DNA of 64,000 bases from Pseudoflavonifractor sp. An44 (GCF_002161675.1 NZ_NFIH01000002.1:124001-188000), one strand, 5' to 3'; positions 17,634-26,840 are shown, counted from the stretch's first letter. Made by a program: numbers and translations. The notes: generated from the letters alone by a model not told the origin.

Positions 17634-18640
17634 ATGGAATGGATCAGATCAGGTTGGCTCTTCTTCCAAGATCAAGTCTTGGGAATGAGATGGCTCAACG
17701 AACTCATTGGAAATGGTCTGGCTGCGGTGGGCCTGGATGGAACCCTGGGCGGGATTGTCCAATTTTTCCTCTATGACACCATTAAAATCTTTGTCTTACT
17801 CTCGGTGCCGATTTTCGGCATCTCGTATTTGCAGAGTTACTTTCCCCCCAGCGTACCAAGAAGATTCTGGGTCGATTCCAGGGCCTGTGGGCCAATGTGG
17901 TTGCGGCTCTACTGGGAACGGTGACGCCCTTCTGTTCCTGTTCGTCTATCCCCATTTTCATGGGCTTTACCAGTGCTGGGCTTCCGGTGGGCGTGACCTT
18001 CTCCTTTCTCATCTCCTCCCCCATGGTGGACTTGGGCTCCCTGGTGCTGCTGATGAGCGTGTTCGGCACCCGTGTGGCGGTGTTGTATGTGCTGCTGGGG
18101 CTGGTCATTGCCGTAATCGGCGGCACGCTTCTGCAAAAGCTGGGGATGGAACGGTATGTGGAGGATTTCATCCGCCATGCGCCCCACATCGAAAGCCAGA
18201 GCGGCACCCTGACCCGACGAGACCGGGTGGACTATGCCAAGGGACAGCTGGTAAACACGGTGAAAAAGGTGGCCCCATATGTTTTCCTGGGCGTGGGTAT
18301 CGGTGCACTGATTCACAACGTAGTGCCCCAGACCTGGGTGGAGATGGTGCTGGGCAGCCAAAATCCCCTGGCGGTAATTCTGGCCACTCTGGTGGGAGTG
18401 CCCATGTACGCCGATATTTTCGGCACCATCCCCGTGGCGGAAAGTTTGCTGTTTAAGGGGGCTGGACTGGGTACCGTACTATCCTTTATGATGGCGGTGA
18501 CGACTTTGAGCCTTCCCTCCCTCATCATGCTGAAACAGTCGGTGAAGCCCCGGCTGCTGGCGGCCTTTATTGGTATCTGTACCCTGGGCATCATCCTGGT
18601 TGGATATTTTTTCAATGCCATTCAAGTTTTGTTAGTGTAA
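17634..18640 (+). pseudogene. Arsenic permease (ArsP/YraQ family), single-base frameshift
   Basis: The first frame (17634 to about 17849) encodes an N-terminal membrane region ending ISYLQSYFPP. The second frame, shifted by -1, resumes as QRTKKILGRFQGLWANVV and continues through VTPFCSCSSIP, the conserved cysteine motif of the DUF318/ArsP permease family, to a stop at 18640. The break falls at a run of six Cs (17844-17849); a seventh C would restore one frame of about 335 residues reading FPPQRTKK. Otherwise the gene is intact, with GGAGG before the ATG. It could be a real loss of function, slippage-based phase variation or a sequencing error. The intact protein would export trivalent (possibly methylated) arsenicals. 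Confidence 0.85.
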
Positions 18641-18660
18641 TCATATAGGAGGAATGTAAC

Positions 18661-19007
18661 ATGGCACTGTTTGGATTTGGTAAGAAGAAAAAAGAGGAGC
18701 AGACGGCCTCCTGTTCCTGTCAATGCGGTTGTTCTGCACCTGGAGTGGCCCCCAAGTCCGGGGCAGCCATTCAGGTGATGGGCACCGGCTGTGCCTCCTG
18801 CCACACCCTGCTGGAGAACACCCAGGAGGCGGTGCGTAGTCTGGGTCTGAATGTAGAGATGTGGAATATGTTCAGGACATGGCCACCATTGCCGGTTACG
18901 GGGTGATGAGCCTCCCTGCTCTGGTGGTGCATGGCAAGGTAGTGTCCACTGGAAAGGTGCTTAAGCCCGCCCAGATCGAAGCGCTGCTGAAGGATGGTAA
19001 GGAATAA
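18661..19007 (+). pseudogene. Thioredoxin-like (MTH895-type) protein, single-base frameshift
   Basis: Starts with AGGAGG before the ATG. The first frame gives a Cys-rich linker (SCSCQCGCS), then VMGTGCASCHTLLENTQEAV with the CxxC active site, and goes out of frame near 18861. In the frame starting at 18864 the family continues as EYVQDMATIAGYGVMSLPAL and ends at 19007. One missing base, probably a G (ATG-GTG-GAA restored), accounts for the break. The whole would be about 115 residues. These small redox proteins accompany ArsP-type permeases and may supply reducing equivalents or bind arsenite. It is the second frameshift in adjacent genes of the same operon. Confidence 0.82.
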
Positions 19008-19021
19008 AGGAGATGAATGAC

Positions 19022-19417
19022 ATGGGAAAACCCAAGGTTGCGTTTGTGTGCGTTCACAACTCCTGCCGCAGTCAGATGGCGGAGGCCCTGGGCAAAAAGT
19101 TGGCGGGAGATGTGTTTGAGAGCTACTCCGGCGGAACCGAGGTAAAAGACCGCATCAATCCCGACGCCGTGCGCATGATGAAACAGCTCCACGGCATCGA
19201 CATGGAGGAGACCCAGTACAGCAAGCTGGTCTCCCAGCTGCCCCAGCCGGATGTGGTAATTTATATGGGGTGTAACGTCAGCTGTCCGGCCTTTACCGCC
19301 CCTTATACGGAGAATTGGGGCCTGGAAGACCCCACTGGGCAGAGTGACGAGGTGTTTGAAGAAACGATTCAAACCATTTATAACAAGATTCTAGCACTCA
19401 AGGAAAAACTCTCTTGA
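19022..19417 (+). CDS. arsC: Arsenate reductase, low-molecular-weight phosphatase fold
   Basis: A protein of 131 residues. The P-loop CVHNSCR (C10-R16) is the CX5R site that binds arsenate. The downstream YMGCNVSCP carries the two further cysteines of the thioredoxin-coupled (pI258-type) relay. It reduces As(V) to As(III) for export. ATG 19022 is chosen over 19013 because AAAGGAG directly abuts the latter. It is the last gene of the ars operon and, unlike its two upstream neighbours, is intact. Confidence 0.92.
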   Translation: MGKPKVAFVCVHNSCRSQMAEALGKKLAGDVFESYSGGTEVKDRINPDAVRMMKQLHGIDMEETQYSKLVSQLPQPDVVIYMGCNVSCPAFTAPYTENWGLEDPTGQSDEVFEETIQTIYNKILALKEKLS

Positions 19418-19427
19418 GAGAAATCAC

Positions 19428-19472
19428 TCCCCCGTACTCGGTGAAACTTGTTCCGAGCACGGGGGATTTTTG
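19428..19472 (+). terminator. Terminator after arsC
   Basis: TCCCCCGTACTCGG pairs with CCGAGCACGGGGGA (one mismatch) and is followed by T5. Confidence 0.9.
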
Positions 19473-19481
19473 TTTCTCTAC

Positions 19482-19510
19482 TTGGCATTTGAGGCGAGAT
19501 GAGATATGAT
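19482..19510 (+). promoter_or_regulatory. Sigma-A promoter for the 19543 gene
   Basis: TTGGCA (19482-19487), a 17-base spacer and TATGAT (19505-19510), 33 bases before the ATG. Confidence 0.65.
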
Positions 19511-19542
19511 GAATCTATCATAATCAGGGAGGAGGCCGACCT

Positions 19543-20967
19543 ATGGAAAACTTCCAAGTTATACCCGATGCCCCCGAGTCCCGTTCTGATCCGACGCCCA
19601 ACTGGCAGACTACGATGACCCAAATCCTCTGGGGATTGGCCCTGAGCACCCTCACCCTGGAGATTCCTCTGCTGCAAGAGTTGCTGTCTTTCCTTGGTTT
19701 ACTCCTGTTATACTTGGGCTTCCGAGCCATACGACGGGAAAACAAATGGCTGTTCCGCTGTTATGTCTTCACCGCAGTGCGCTGTATCGCCCTGGTACCG
19801 ATGTTTGCCCTAAACGCCACCATCTTTCAAAATCAATTCTATACCTCTGCTTTGGGATATCTGACAAACCTGGCGTCGATGTTCCTGGTGCTGGTCACTC
19901 TATTCTCCCTGTGGCGGGGACTGCTTCAGCTGCGAAAGGCCTCCGGAGTGAAGGCATCCACCAGAGCCGCCGGTGGACTGGTGGTGTGGTATGTGGGATT
20001 GACCCTGCTGTCCGTGGTTGGAGTGATTGGACTGTTTGGATTTCTCGTTCTGATCATTCTCTATGTCTTTTGCCTCTACCGTATCTTCCGATTCTCCCAG
20101 GCAGTCACCACCGCCGGATACCCGCTCCCTCGGCTGCGGGCTTGGCTCTCAGAGGGACGGTTTGCGCTGTGTTTCACTGGGTGCATTCTGGTGGGCGTGG
20201 CAGGCGGATTTCTCTTCTTCCACAGTTACTCCATGGATTGGATGCTGCTGTCTGCGCCGCCCTCTTCTCAGGAACAAGAAATCAAAGAAAAGCTTCGAGA
20301 CTTGGGCTTCCCAGACACGGTTTTAAATGACCTCTCTATGGAGGATTTGCAGGATTGTCAGGGTGCCCAGCAGGTGGTGGTAGATGAGTACACCCGCTCC
20401 TTTGAGGAACATACTACGTCAGATGGAAAAGTGCCTCAGCTGCACCTGACGGGCATTGGAGTGCAGTTGTCCGAAGAGCCGGAGCGTTGGAAGCTCATCC
20501 ACCACTTCCAGTGGGAGGATAGCCCTGCCTTTTACGGTACAGAGTCGTTCCAACTCACCCCTGCCTACACCAACACCTCGTATTGGATTCCTGCCGAAGA
20601 TGCGGTGCACGGCCGCCTTCTGTACGACGACAACGGCGCGACCTTCGTCTCTCCCTATGCCCGTCTGGAGAAAGCCTCTTACACCTACGACTCCATCTTT
20701 TGGGGCCAGCAAACGAATTCAGATTGGTTTGCCTCCTTCTCTCTTCCTCGTCAGGGAAGCAATCACCGGGGCTATGTGGCATACTCTGTGTTTCCCACTT
20801 CTCCTGGCGAAACAGTCTGGATCGATTCTTGGGTTCAGTACACCCACCAGACTTCACGATTTCAGTACCCGGTGCTCACGGCCACAGACCACCAGCAAAA
20901 GAGTCCCTCTTTAGGGGCGGGACGCCCCTTTTCCACCGTTCAAACCATGCTGCAATTTGCCCCTTAA
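19543..20967 (+). CDS. Membrane protein of unknown function, 474 aa
   Basis: I do not recognise the family. Six or so hydrophobic segments occupy residues 25-240: LWGLALSTLTLEIPLL, a pair near 45-85, LASMFLVLVTLFSLW, VGLTLLSVVGVIGLFGFLVL and CILVGVAGGFLFF. The remaining ~230 residues form a soluble domain rich in aromatic residues, which begins with a predicted helix (QEIKEKLRDLGFPDTVLNDL) and continues as beta-type sequence. The membrane half has an odd CYVFTAVRCIALVP segment. GGGAGGAGG precedes the ATG, with a good promoter upstream and a shared terminator downstream, so it is monocistronic. Confidence 0.7.
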   Translation: MENFQVIPDAPESRSDPTPNWQTTMTQILWGLALSTLTLEIPLLQELLSFLGLLLLYLGFRAIRRENKWLFRCYVFTAVRCIALVPMFALNATIFQNQFYTSALGYLTNLASMFLVLVTLFSLWRGLLQLRKASGVKASTRAAGGLVVWYVGLTLLSVVGVIGLFGFLVLIILYVFCLYRIFRFSQAVTTAGYPLPRLRAWLSEGRFALCFTGCILVGVAGGFLFFHSYSMDWMLLSAPPSSQEQEIKEKLRDLGFPDTVLNDLSMEDLQDCQGAQQVVVDEYTRSFEEHTTSDGKVPQLHLTGIGVQLSEEPERWKLIHHFQWEDSPAFYGTESFQLTPAYTNTSYWIPAEDAVHGRLLYDDNGATFVSPYARLEKASYTYDSIFWGQQTNSDWFASFSLPRQGSNHRGYVAYSVFPTSPGETVWIDSWVQYTHQTSRFQYPVLTATDHQQKSPSLGAGRPFSTVQTMLQFAP

Positions 20968-20985
20968 CCTCTGAAAGTTCAATGC

Positions 20986-21026
20986 AAAACAGGGATTCCT
21001 CCATTTTGGGGGGGAATCCCTGTTTT
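20986..21026. terminator. Bidirectional terminator between convergent genes
   Basis: AAAACAGGGATTCC (20986-20999) pairs exactly with GGAATCCCTGTTTT (21013-21026). It ends both the 19543 gene and thiC. Confidence 0.9.
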
Positions 21027-21028
21027 CA

Positions 21029-22333
21029 TTACAGAATGTCGATGTACTCTCCGCTGAGGGCCTTGTTCATGCTGCGTACGGCGCAGAACTTGCCGCACAT
21101 GGAACAGCTGTCCTCGTGCTCCGGGGCCCGGTCATCCCGGATGCCCTTGGCGGTCTCCGGGTCAATGGCACATTCCCACTGCTTGTCCCAGTCGAAGGTC
21201 CGCCGGGCATCGGCCATGGCGTCGTCCAGGTCTCTGGCGTGGGGGATTTTCTTGGCGATATCCGCGGCGTGGGCAGCAATGCGGGAGGCGATGATTCCCT
21301 GCTTCACGTCCTCCACATTGGGCAGAGCCAAATGTTCGGCGGGGGTCACATAGCACAGGAAGGCAGCGCCTGCCGAAGCGGCCACTGCCCCGCCGATGGC
21401 GGCAGTGATGTGGTCGTAGCCAGGGGCGATATCCGTGACAAGGGGACCAAGCACATAGAAGGGAGCGCCCATGCAAATGGTCTGCTGGAGCTTCATGTTG
21501 GCCTCAATCTGGTCCAGGGGCATGTGGCCGGGGCCCTCCACCATCACCTGTACGTCTTTGGCCCAGGCTCGGCGGGTCAGCTCGCCCAGGCGTACCAGCT
21601 CTTCAATCTGGCACACGTCGCTGGCATCGGCCAGACAGCCGGGGCGACAGGCATCTCCCAGGGAAATGGTCACGTCATATTCCCGACAGATATCCAGAAT
21701 CTCGTCAAAGTACTCATAGAAGGGATTCTCTTCCCCGGTCATGCTCATCCAGGCAAACACCAGGGAGCCGCCCCGGGAGACGATGTTCATTTTCCGCTTG
21801 TGGTTTTTGATCTGGTCGATGGTTTTGCGGGTAATGCCGCAGTGGAGGGTGACAAAATCCACCCCGTCCTGAGCGTGGAGTCGCACCACGTCGATGAAGT
21901 CCTTGGCGGAGAGAGTGGCCAAATCCCGCTGATAGTGGATGACACTGTCGTATACGGGGACCGTGCCGATCATGGCAGGGCACTCCTGGGTCAGCTTCCG
22001 GCGGAACGGCTGGGTGTTACCGTGGGAGGACAGGTCCATGATGGCCTCTGCCCCCATATTCACTGCTGCCATCACCTTCTGCATCTCCACGTCATAGTCT
22101 TTGCAGTCCCGGGACACCCCCAGATTGACGTTGATTTTGGTGCGCAGCATGGAGCCCACGCCGTTGGGGTCCAGACAGGTGTGGAGTTTATTGGCACAGA
22201 TGGCCACCTGTCCTTTGGCTACCAGCTCCCGAATCTCCTCCTCTGTGCGGTACTCCTTGGCGGCCACCGCCTTCATCTCCGGGGTGATGATGCCCTGACG
22301 GGCTGCGTCCATCTGGGTTGTGTATGTTCTCAT
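21029..22333 (-). CDS. thiC: Phosphomethylpyrimidine synthase
   Basis: A protein of 434 residues. ThiC is the radical-SAM enzyme that turns 5-aminoimidazole ribotide into HMP-phosphate, the pyrimidine half of thiamine. Visible hallmarks are [10 protein letters not shown], the zinc-site [29 protein letters not shown], and the C-terminal cluster motif [11 protein letters not shown] (CX2CX4C). The length matches the short clostridial form without the plant/proteobacterial N-terminal extension. A TPP riboswitch and a clear promoter lie upstream. No other thiamine gene follows. Confidence 0.97.
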   Translation of the reverse strand: MRTYTTQMDAARQGIITPEMKAVAAKEYRTEEEIRELVAKGQVAICANKLHTCLDPNGVGSMLRTKINVNLGVSRDCKDYDVEMQKVMAAVNMGAEAIMDLSSHGNTQPFRRKLTQECPAMIGTVPVYDSVIHYQRDLATLSAKDFIDVVRLHAQDGVDFVTLHCGITRKTIDQIKNHKRKMNIVSRGGSLVFAWMSMTGEENPFYEYFDEILDICREYDVTISLGDACRPGCLADASDVCQIEELVRLGELTRRAWAKDVQVMVEGPGHMPLDQIEANMKLQQTICMGAPFYVLGPLVTDIAPGYDHITAAIGGAVAASAGAAFLCYVTPAEHLALPNVEDVKQGIIASRIAAHAADIAKKIPHARDLDDAMADARRTFDWDKQWECAIDPETAKGIRDDRAPEHEDSCSMCGKFCAVRSMNKALSGEYIDIL

Positions 22334-22383
22334 GTTGATCTCTTCCTTTCTGGATGCGGGTTGGATGAGCGTTGAAACAGAAA

Positions 22384-22511
22384 CAGCGGGGATACCTGAT
22401 TTGGTATCCCCGCTGATGACAGCATATGTCTCCCTACGTTGGCATTATCCAAATCAGGTTCATGGGTCGAAGGGCGCACCTTCCTCTCAGCCTGTCTACA
22501 AGCTCCCCGTT
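22384..22511 (-). promoter_or_regulatory. TPP riboswitch with expression-platform hairpin
   Basis: On the minus strand the leader holds the conserved CTGAGAGG, ACCCATGAACCTGAT and GGATAATGCC-AACGTAGGGA boxes of the THI element (about 22431-22509). It ends in an exact 11-bp stem (22384-22394 with 22405-22415) acting as terminator or sequestor. The 10-base loop of that hairpin (22395-22404) is the exact complement of an aptamer segment (22449-22458), which offers a direct switch between the bound and free folds. It sits upstream of thiC. Confidence 0.93.
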
Positions 22512-22530
22512 TTCAATTGTAAGCAATGGT

Positions 22531-22559
22531 ATTATACAACGATTCAGAAGAGAACTCAA
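22531..22559 (-). promoter_or_regulatory. Sigma-A promoter for the thiC riboswitch transcript
   Basis: On the minus strand TTGAGT (22559-22554), a 17-base spacer and TATAAT (22536-22531). The -35 box overlaps the last codons of the gene upstream. Confidence 0.8.
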
Positions 22560-24268
22560 GAAGTTTTTCCAGCCAGGTTCAGCCCCCGGTACCGGTTGAA
22601 ACAGGCGAAGATCTCCTGTCGTCTGGGCCGTGCCAAAAAGGCTCCCTCACGACCGCACAGCGCTTCCAGGCCCTTGCGGTCCATGATTTGTTCCAGTTTC
22701 TCCACTACTTGTTGTAGGGTGCGTCTGCCGTCCATGAGATACTTCTGGGCATATACCAAGCAGTATCCCAGTGCGGTAAGCTGTTCCGAGTCGGTGAGCT
22801 GCTCCACGTACCGCAGGTCAATGGTCACACGGTTGACGGATACCCCATCCCGCCCCAAGGTTTTCAGTTTTACCCGATCACCTTGGCCAAACTCCTCCGA
22901 TCTACGGGGACAGCGGTGTACATTGGGAGCCGGTGCAGGCTCCAGCTGGGCACAGGTGGAGGGGAATGCCTGTGCCGCCTCTTTGGCCAGTGCGGTAATG
23001 TCCCTGGGGATATATCGGTCCATTTGAATGATGTGGTGGGCGGGGTGAAAATAGGCGCCAGAGCTGCCTGCCACCAAAATGGTGGAGATACCGTGGGTGT
23101 GATACAGCTCTTCCACTCGCTCCAAAAACGGGGTAATGGGCTCCATGTCCCGGTGAATGACCCGCAGCATCAGCTCATCCCGAATCATGAAGTTTGTGGC
23201 GCTGGTATCCTCATCCATGAGCAGCAGAGAGGTTCCTGCCTCTATACTCTCCACCACATTGGCAGCCTGGGAGGTGCTTCCGCTGGCATCTTGGGTGGTG
23301 AAGCAGGTGGTGTCTTTTCCATTGGGCAGATGGTTTATGAACATGGAGATATCCGTCTGGGCAATGCTTCGGCCATCTTCCGCCCGAATTTTGACGGCGG
23401 TATGATCCGTGATGACGTATTCCCGCCCATCCCCGGCGATGTGGTTGTATACCCCTGCCTCCAGCGCCTTGAGCAAGGTGGATTTCCCGTGATATCCACC
23501 GCCCACAATGAGGGTGATGCCTTTAGGGATACCCATGCCGGTGACGGTTCCCCGGTGGGGCAGTTCCAAGGTGACAGACAACTCCTGGGGTGACTGAAAT
23601 GGTACACTGCCCTTCATGGGCTGGGCAGAGATGCCAGTGGCTCGAGGGAGAATGCTGCCGTCTGCCACGAAGGCGCACAGGCCAAGTTTGGGAAGAGTCT
23701 CACGGATATACTGCTGGTCCTCCGCCAGATCTGCTACCCCTTGCAGCCTCTTTCCGTCCAAATTTCGGTACATGAGGGATGCTTCCACGCACTGAGGCAG
23801 GAACTCAAACAGCATCTTTCTCAGTTCTCCGGCGTTTACCGTGCGGCCATTGGCGGGAAATCCTGCCTCAAAGCGCAATACAACGTCTCCGGAGACCGGG
23901 TCCATACTGCATGCCGTGCGCTCCAATACCTCCTGTCCACAGCGGCTGGTGGAAAGAAGCCCGCTGTGCCCGGAGCCTCTGGCCAGTCCGGATACCTGCC
24001 CAGCTTTCCGGGCAAACAGGCGGGTGATGGCATCTTGTAAGGCGATGCGCTGACAGGGCATCTGGTACAGCTCATGAGGAAACCCGGCCTTCTCTCCTTT
24101 GACATGGATGCTCAGTTTGGAGGGAGCGGCAAAAGGGTCTCCCTGGACGTGGTCGATGGACAGTATATAGCCCGGAAACTGATAGGTTCCTCGGGTGTCC
24201 TTATAGGCCGGGTAACTTCTGCGGTCTATGCGGGTAAGCAGCTGTTGAAGTTGTGCAGCGGTCTGCAT
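22556..24268 (-). CDS. ABC-class ATPase (COG3044 type)
   Basis: A protein of 570 residues. The first ~230 residues are a specific N-terminal region (IDRRSYPAYKDTRGTYQF). An ABC-like nucleotide-binding core follows with Walker A GGGYHGKST, a degenerate signature SGSTSQAANV and Walker B LLLMDEDTSATNF. It lacks membrane segments, so it is soluble and not a transporter. This family is widespread but its role is not established. The ATG at 24268 has AGGAGGG upstream; the frame remains open 123 bases further but without a site. It sits between tRNA-Ser and thiC. Confidence 0.85.
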   Translation of the reverse strand: MQTAAQLQQLLTRIDRRSYPAYKDTRGTYQFPGYILSIDHVQGDPFAAPSKLSIHVKGEKAGFPHELYQMPCQRIALQDAITRLFARKAGQVSGLARGSGHSGLLSTSRCGQEVLERTACSMDPVSGDVVLRFEAGFPANGRTVNAGELRKMLFEFLPQCVEASLMYRNLDGKRLQGVADLAEDQQYIRETLPKLGLCAFVADGSILPRATGISAQPMKGSVPFQSPQELSVTLELPHRGTVTGMGIPKGITLIVGGGYHGKSTLLKALEAGVYNHIAGDGREYVITDHTAVKIRAEDGRSIAQTDISMFINHLPNGKDTTCFTTQDASGSTSQAANVVESIEAGTSLLLMDEDTSATNFMIRDELMLRVIHRDMEPITPFLERVEELYHTHGISTILVAGSSGAYFHPAHHIIQMDRYIPRDITALAKEAAQAFPSTCAQLEPAPAPNVHRCPRRSEEFGQGDRVKLKTLGRDGVSVNRVTIDLRYVEQLTDSEQLTALGYCLVYAQKYLMDGRRTLQQVVEKLEQIMDRKGLEALCGREGAFLARPRRQEIFACFNRYRGLNLAGKTS

Positions 24269-24371
24269 GGTCTTGCCCTCCTGATACACATGGTTTCTGT
24301 TCCCCAGTATACCCCACCCCCTGCCCCGGTTCAAGTGGTGTACATGGCCATAAAATTCACTGGATGAAATC

Positions 24372-24408
24372 AAAAAAGTCCAGCAACCCAAAGGCTGCTG
24401 GACTTTTT
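24372..24408 (-). terminator. Terminator of the tRNA-Ser transcript
   Basis: A 13-bp stem (AAAAGTCCAGCA with TGCTGGACTTTT) directly abuts the CCA end of the tRNA and runs into a T tract on the minus strand. Confidence 0.88.
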
Positions 24409-24496
24409 GGCGGAGACGGTGGGATTCGAACCCACGAGCCCTTGCGGGCTACCTGATTTCGAGTCAGGCTCGTTATGACCACTTCGATACGTCTCC
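24408..24496 (-). tRNA. tRNA-Ser, anticodon CGA
   Basis: An 89-base cloverleaf with encoded CCA. The acceptor stem is GGAGACG/CGTCTCC. The anticodon arm is CCTGA-CTCGAAA-TCAGG (anticodon CGA). A long variable arm, GCCCGCAAGGGC, is typical of serine tRNAs, and the T-arm is GTGGG-TTCGAAT-CCCAC. It reads UCG codons. A decayed copy of its own 5' half sits between it and its promoter. Confidence 0.97.
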
Positions 24497-24574
24497 ATAT
24501 GAAATTGTTCGGGTGTTGTTCGAGTGTCACACGATTTCGAGTCGTTCTCGTTATGACCACTTCGATACGTCTCC
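24497..24574 (-). pseudogene. Decayed 5' half of tRNA-Ser
   Basis: On the minus strand, the first 28 bases from 24574 (acceptor 5' strand, D-arm and start of the anticodon arm) are identical to the intact tRNA-Ser that follows 78 bases later. The anticodon loop CTCGAAA is kept, but its stem is changed to AACGA/TCGTG. The variable arm, T-arm and acceptor 3' strand are missing. It cannot form a tRNA. It lies immediately downstream of the promoter at 24593-24621. Confidence 0.75.
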
Positions 24575-24592
24575 ATCAATGATAGCTGATAT

Positions 24593-24621
24593 AGAATACA
24601 TGATTTTCCTCCAAAAGTCAA
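24593..24621 (-). promoter_or_regulatory. Sigma-A promoter for tRNA-Ser
   Basis: On the minus strand TTGACT (24621-24616), a 17-base spacer and TATTCT (24598-24593). It precedes the decayed tRNA half by about 20 bases, so the transcript carries the broken copy first and the intact tRNA second. Confidence 0.7.
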
Positions 24622-24760
24622 CGTTCTTTTTCGCTACTACAGGTTATAGTAAGATATTGACAGCATTTAATGGGAATTTAAGGGCTCGTAATCATTTTTT
24701 ACGAAAACAACACATAGTATACTAAAAGTATATGCGCTTTCATTTGCTTTTTTGTGCATC

Positions 24761-24789
24761 TTGACTTTATTGTTCTATCGCAGTATAAT
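24761..24789 (+). promoter_or_regulatory. Sigma-A promoter for the glycogen operon
   Basis: TTGACT (24761-24766), a 17-base spacer and TATAAT (24784-24789). The gap from 24622 to 24857 is AT-rich and otherwise holds nothing I can name. Confidence 0.8.
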
Positions 24790-24857
24790 GAAAGCCACAA
24801 AATAAACCACAGCATCATTACCTCATGAGTTGTTCGAGGAATTGGGAGGCATATACC

Positions 24858-26840
24858 TTGAATCACACCGAATATCTCAACGATGCCATCGCCCGTTTCA
24901 GCGCCGGAACCAGCCACGACGCCTATCGATTTATGGGCTGTCACAAGGAGGTCCGGGACGGAAAGGAGGGCTATGTGTTCCGTGTCTGGGCCCCTCATGC
25001 CCGCTCTGTCCGGGTTTTGGGCCGATTTAATGACTGGGACACCGATGTGCCGGCCATGGACAAGCTCACCGATGGAATTTGGGAGCAGTTTTTGCCCGAG
25101 GCCAAACACTTTGACGAGTACAAATTCTACATCGAACGCCCGGATGGCTCCTTTGTCTTCAAGAGCGATCCCTACGGCGTACATACCTGCACTCGGCCCG
25201 AAACTGCCAGCAAGATCTATGATCTGGACGGCTTTGAGTGGACCGATCAGGAGTATTGTGCTGCCCGGGCCAAGGAGCAGCCGCTCACCCGTCCTCTGAA
25301 CATCTATGAACTGCACCTGGGGTCCTGGCGTAAGCATGCCGATGGCAACTACATGACCTACGAGGAATACGCCAAGGATTTGGTCAAGTATGTCAAGGAT
25401 ATGGGCTATACCCACATCGAGCTGCTTCCCATCAGCGAGTATCCCTTTGAGCCCTCCTGGGGCTATCAGGTCACTGGGTACTATGCCCCCACCTCCCGGT
25501 ACGGCACACCCAAGGACTTTATGAAGTTTGTGGATATCTGCCACAGTGCAGGTATTGGCGTGATTTTAGACTGGGTGGGCGCACACTTCCCCAAGGATGA
25601 GACGGGCCTGTATGAGTTCGACGGCGGTTGCTGTTACGAGCCCTCCGACCCTCTGCGCAAGGAGCACCCGGACTGGGGCACCCACATTTTCGATTATGGC
25701 CGTTACGAGGTGCGGTCCTTCCTCATCTCCAATGTGGTCTACTGGTTAGACATGTACCATGTGGACGGCATTCGAGTGGACGCCGTGGCTTCCATGCTCT
25801 ATCTGGACTACGGACGCCGGGATGGTCAGTGGCGCCCCAACCAGTACGGCGGCAATACCAATCTGGACGCGGTGAAGTTCTTACAGGACATGAGCGCCGC
25901 TGCCTTCGAATTTAACCCCGGCGCTCTGGTCATCGCCGAGGAGTCCACCGCCTTCCCCATGGTCACCAAGCCTGGGTATGACGGCGGATTGGGCTTTAAC
26001 TTCAAGTGGAATATGGGCTGGATGCATGACATGCTGGATTACATGTCTACCGACCCCCTGTTCCGCAAGGGCCGTCACAACAACATTACCTTCTCTCTGA
26101 CCTATGCGTTCTCGGAAAACTTTATCCTCCCCCTCTCTCATGACGAGGTGGTACACGGTAAGTGCTCCCTGCTCAACAAGATGCCGGGAGACTATGAGGA
26201 GAAGTTCCAGAATCTCCGGGCCTTCTACGGCTATATGATGACCCATCCCGGCAAAAAGCTGGTGTTCATGGGCGGAGAGTTCGGTCAGTTTATTGAATGG
26301 GATTTCACCAAGGAACTGGACTGGTTCCTTTTGGAATATGATAAGCACCGTCAGCTGCAAGACTATGTCCGGGATTTGAATCACTTCTACCTGGCCCATC
26401 CTGCCCTGTGGCAGAATGACAACGATTGGCACGGCTTCCAGTGGATTGCCTGTGACGACAACAGCCAGAGCGTGATCTCCTTCCGGCGCGTGGATGCCAA
26501 GGGGAAAGAGGTTGTGGTTGTGTGCAACTTCTGCCCGGTCACCCGCGAGCACTACTGCATCGGTGCGGCCAAAGCCGGTACTTATATTCCTGTTTTGTCC
26601 AGCGACGACGTGAAATATGGTGGCACTGGTACCCCGCTTAAGCCGGTCAAGGCTAAGGCGAAACCCATGCACGGGCTGAAATACTCCATCGAATTGACTC
26701 TGCCGCCCCTCTCCACCGTATATTACGAACGAGAGGCGCCCCAGAGAACCCGCAAGACGGTGGAAGGCGTGCCCAGCGCAAAGGTGAAAAAAACCAGAGT
26801 TTCCAAAAAGCAATCCGCTGGCAAAAAGGCCAGCAAATAA
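24858..26840 (+). CDS. glgB: 1,4-alpha-glucan branching enzyme
   Basis: A protein of 660 residues. It adds alpha-1,6 branches to the growing glycogen chain. An N-terminal CBM48-type domain (about 20-120, YVFRVWAPHARSVRVLG) is followed by the GH13 barrel. The barrel has GIRVDAVASMLYLDY (nucleophile Asp), LVIAEESTAFP (acid/base Glu) and LSHDEVVHGK (transition-state Asp). A basic KKTRVSKKQSAGKKASK tail ends the protein and is not part of the usual enzyme. I choose TTG 24858 because GGGAGG is eight bases upstream; an ATG at 24825 has no site. It is the first gene of the glg cluster. Confidence 0.95.
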   Translation: MNHTEYLNDAIARFSAGTSHDAYRFMGCHKEVRDGKEGYVFRVWAPHARSVRVLGRFNDWDTDVPAMDKLTDGIWEQFLPEAKHFDEYKFYIERPDGSFVFKSDPYGVHTCTRPETASKIYDLDGFEWTDQEYCAARAKEQPLTRPLNIYELHLGSWRKHADGNYMTYEEYAKDLVKYVKDMGYTHIELLPISEYPFEPSWGYQVTGYYAPTSRYGTPKDFMKFVDICHSAGIGVILDWVGAHFPKDETGLYEFDGGCCYEPSDPLRKEHPDWGTHIFDYGRYEVRSFLISNVVYWLDMYHVDGIRVDAVASMLYLDYGRRDGQWRPNQYGGNTNLDAVKFLQDMSAAAFEFNPGALVIAEESTAFPMVTKPGYDGGLGFNFKWNMGWMHDMLDYMSTDPLFRKGRHNNITFSLTYAFSENFILPLSHDEVVHGKCSLLNKMPGDYEEKFQNLRAFYGYMMTHPGKKLVFMGGEFGQFIEWDFTKELDWFLLEYDKHRQLQDYVRDLNHFYLAHPALWQNDNDWHGFQWIACDDNSQSVISFRRVDAKGKEVVVVCNFCPVTREHYCIGAAKAGTYIPVLSSDDVKYGGTGTPLKPVKAKAKPMHGLKYSIELTLPPLSTVYYEREAPQRTRKTVEGVPSAKVKKTRVSKKQSAGKKASK

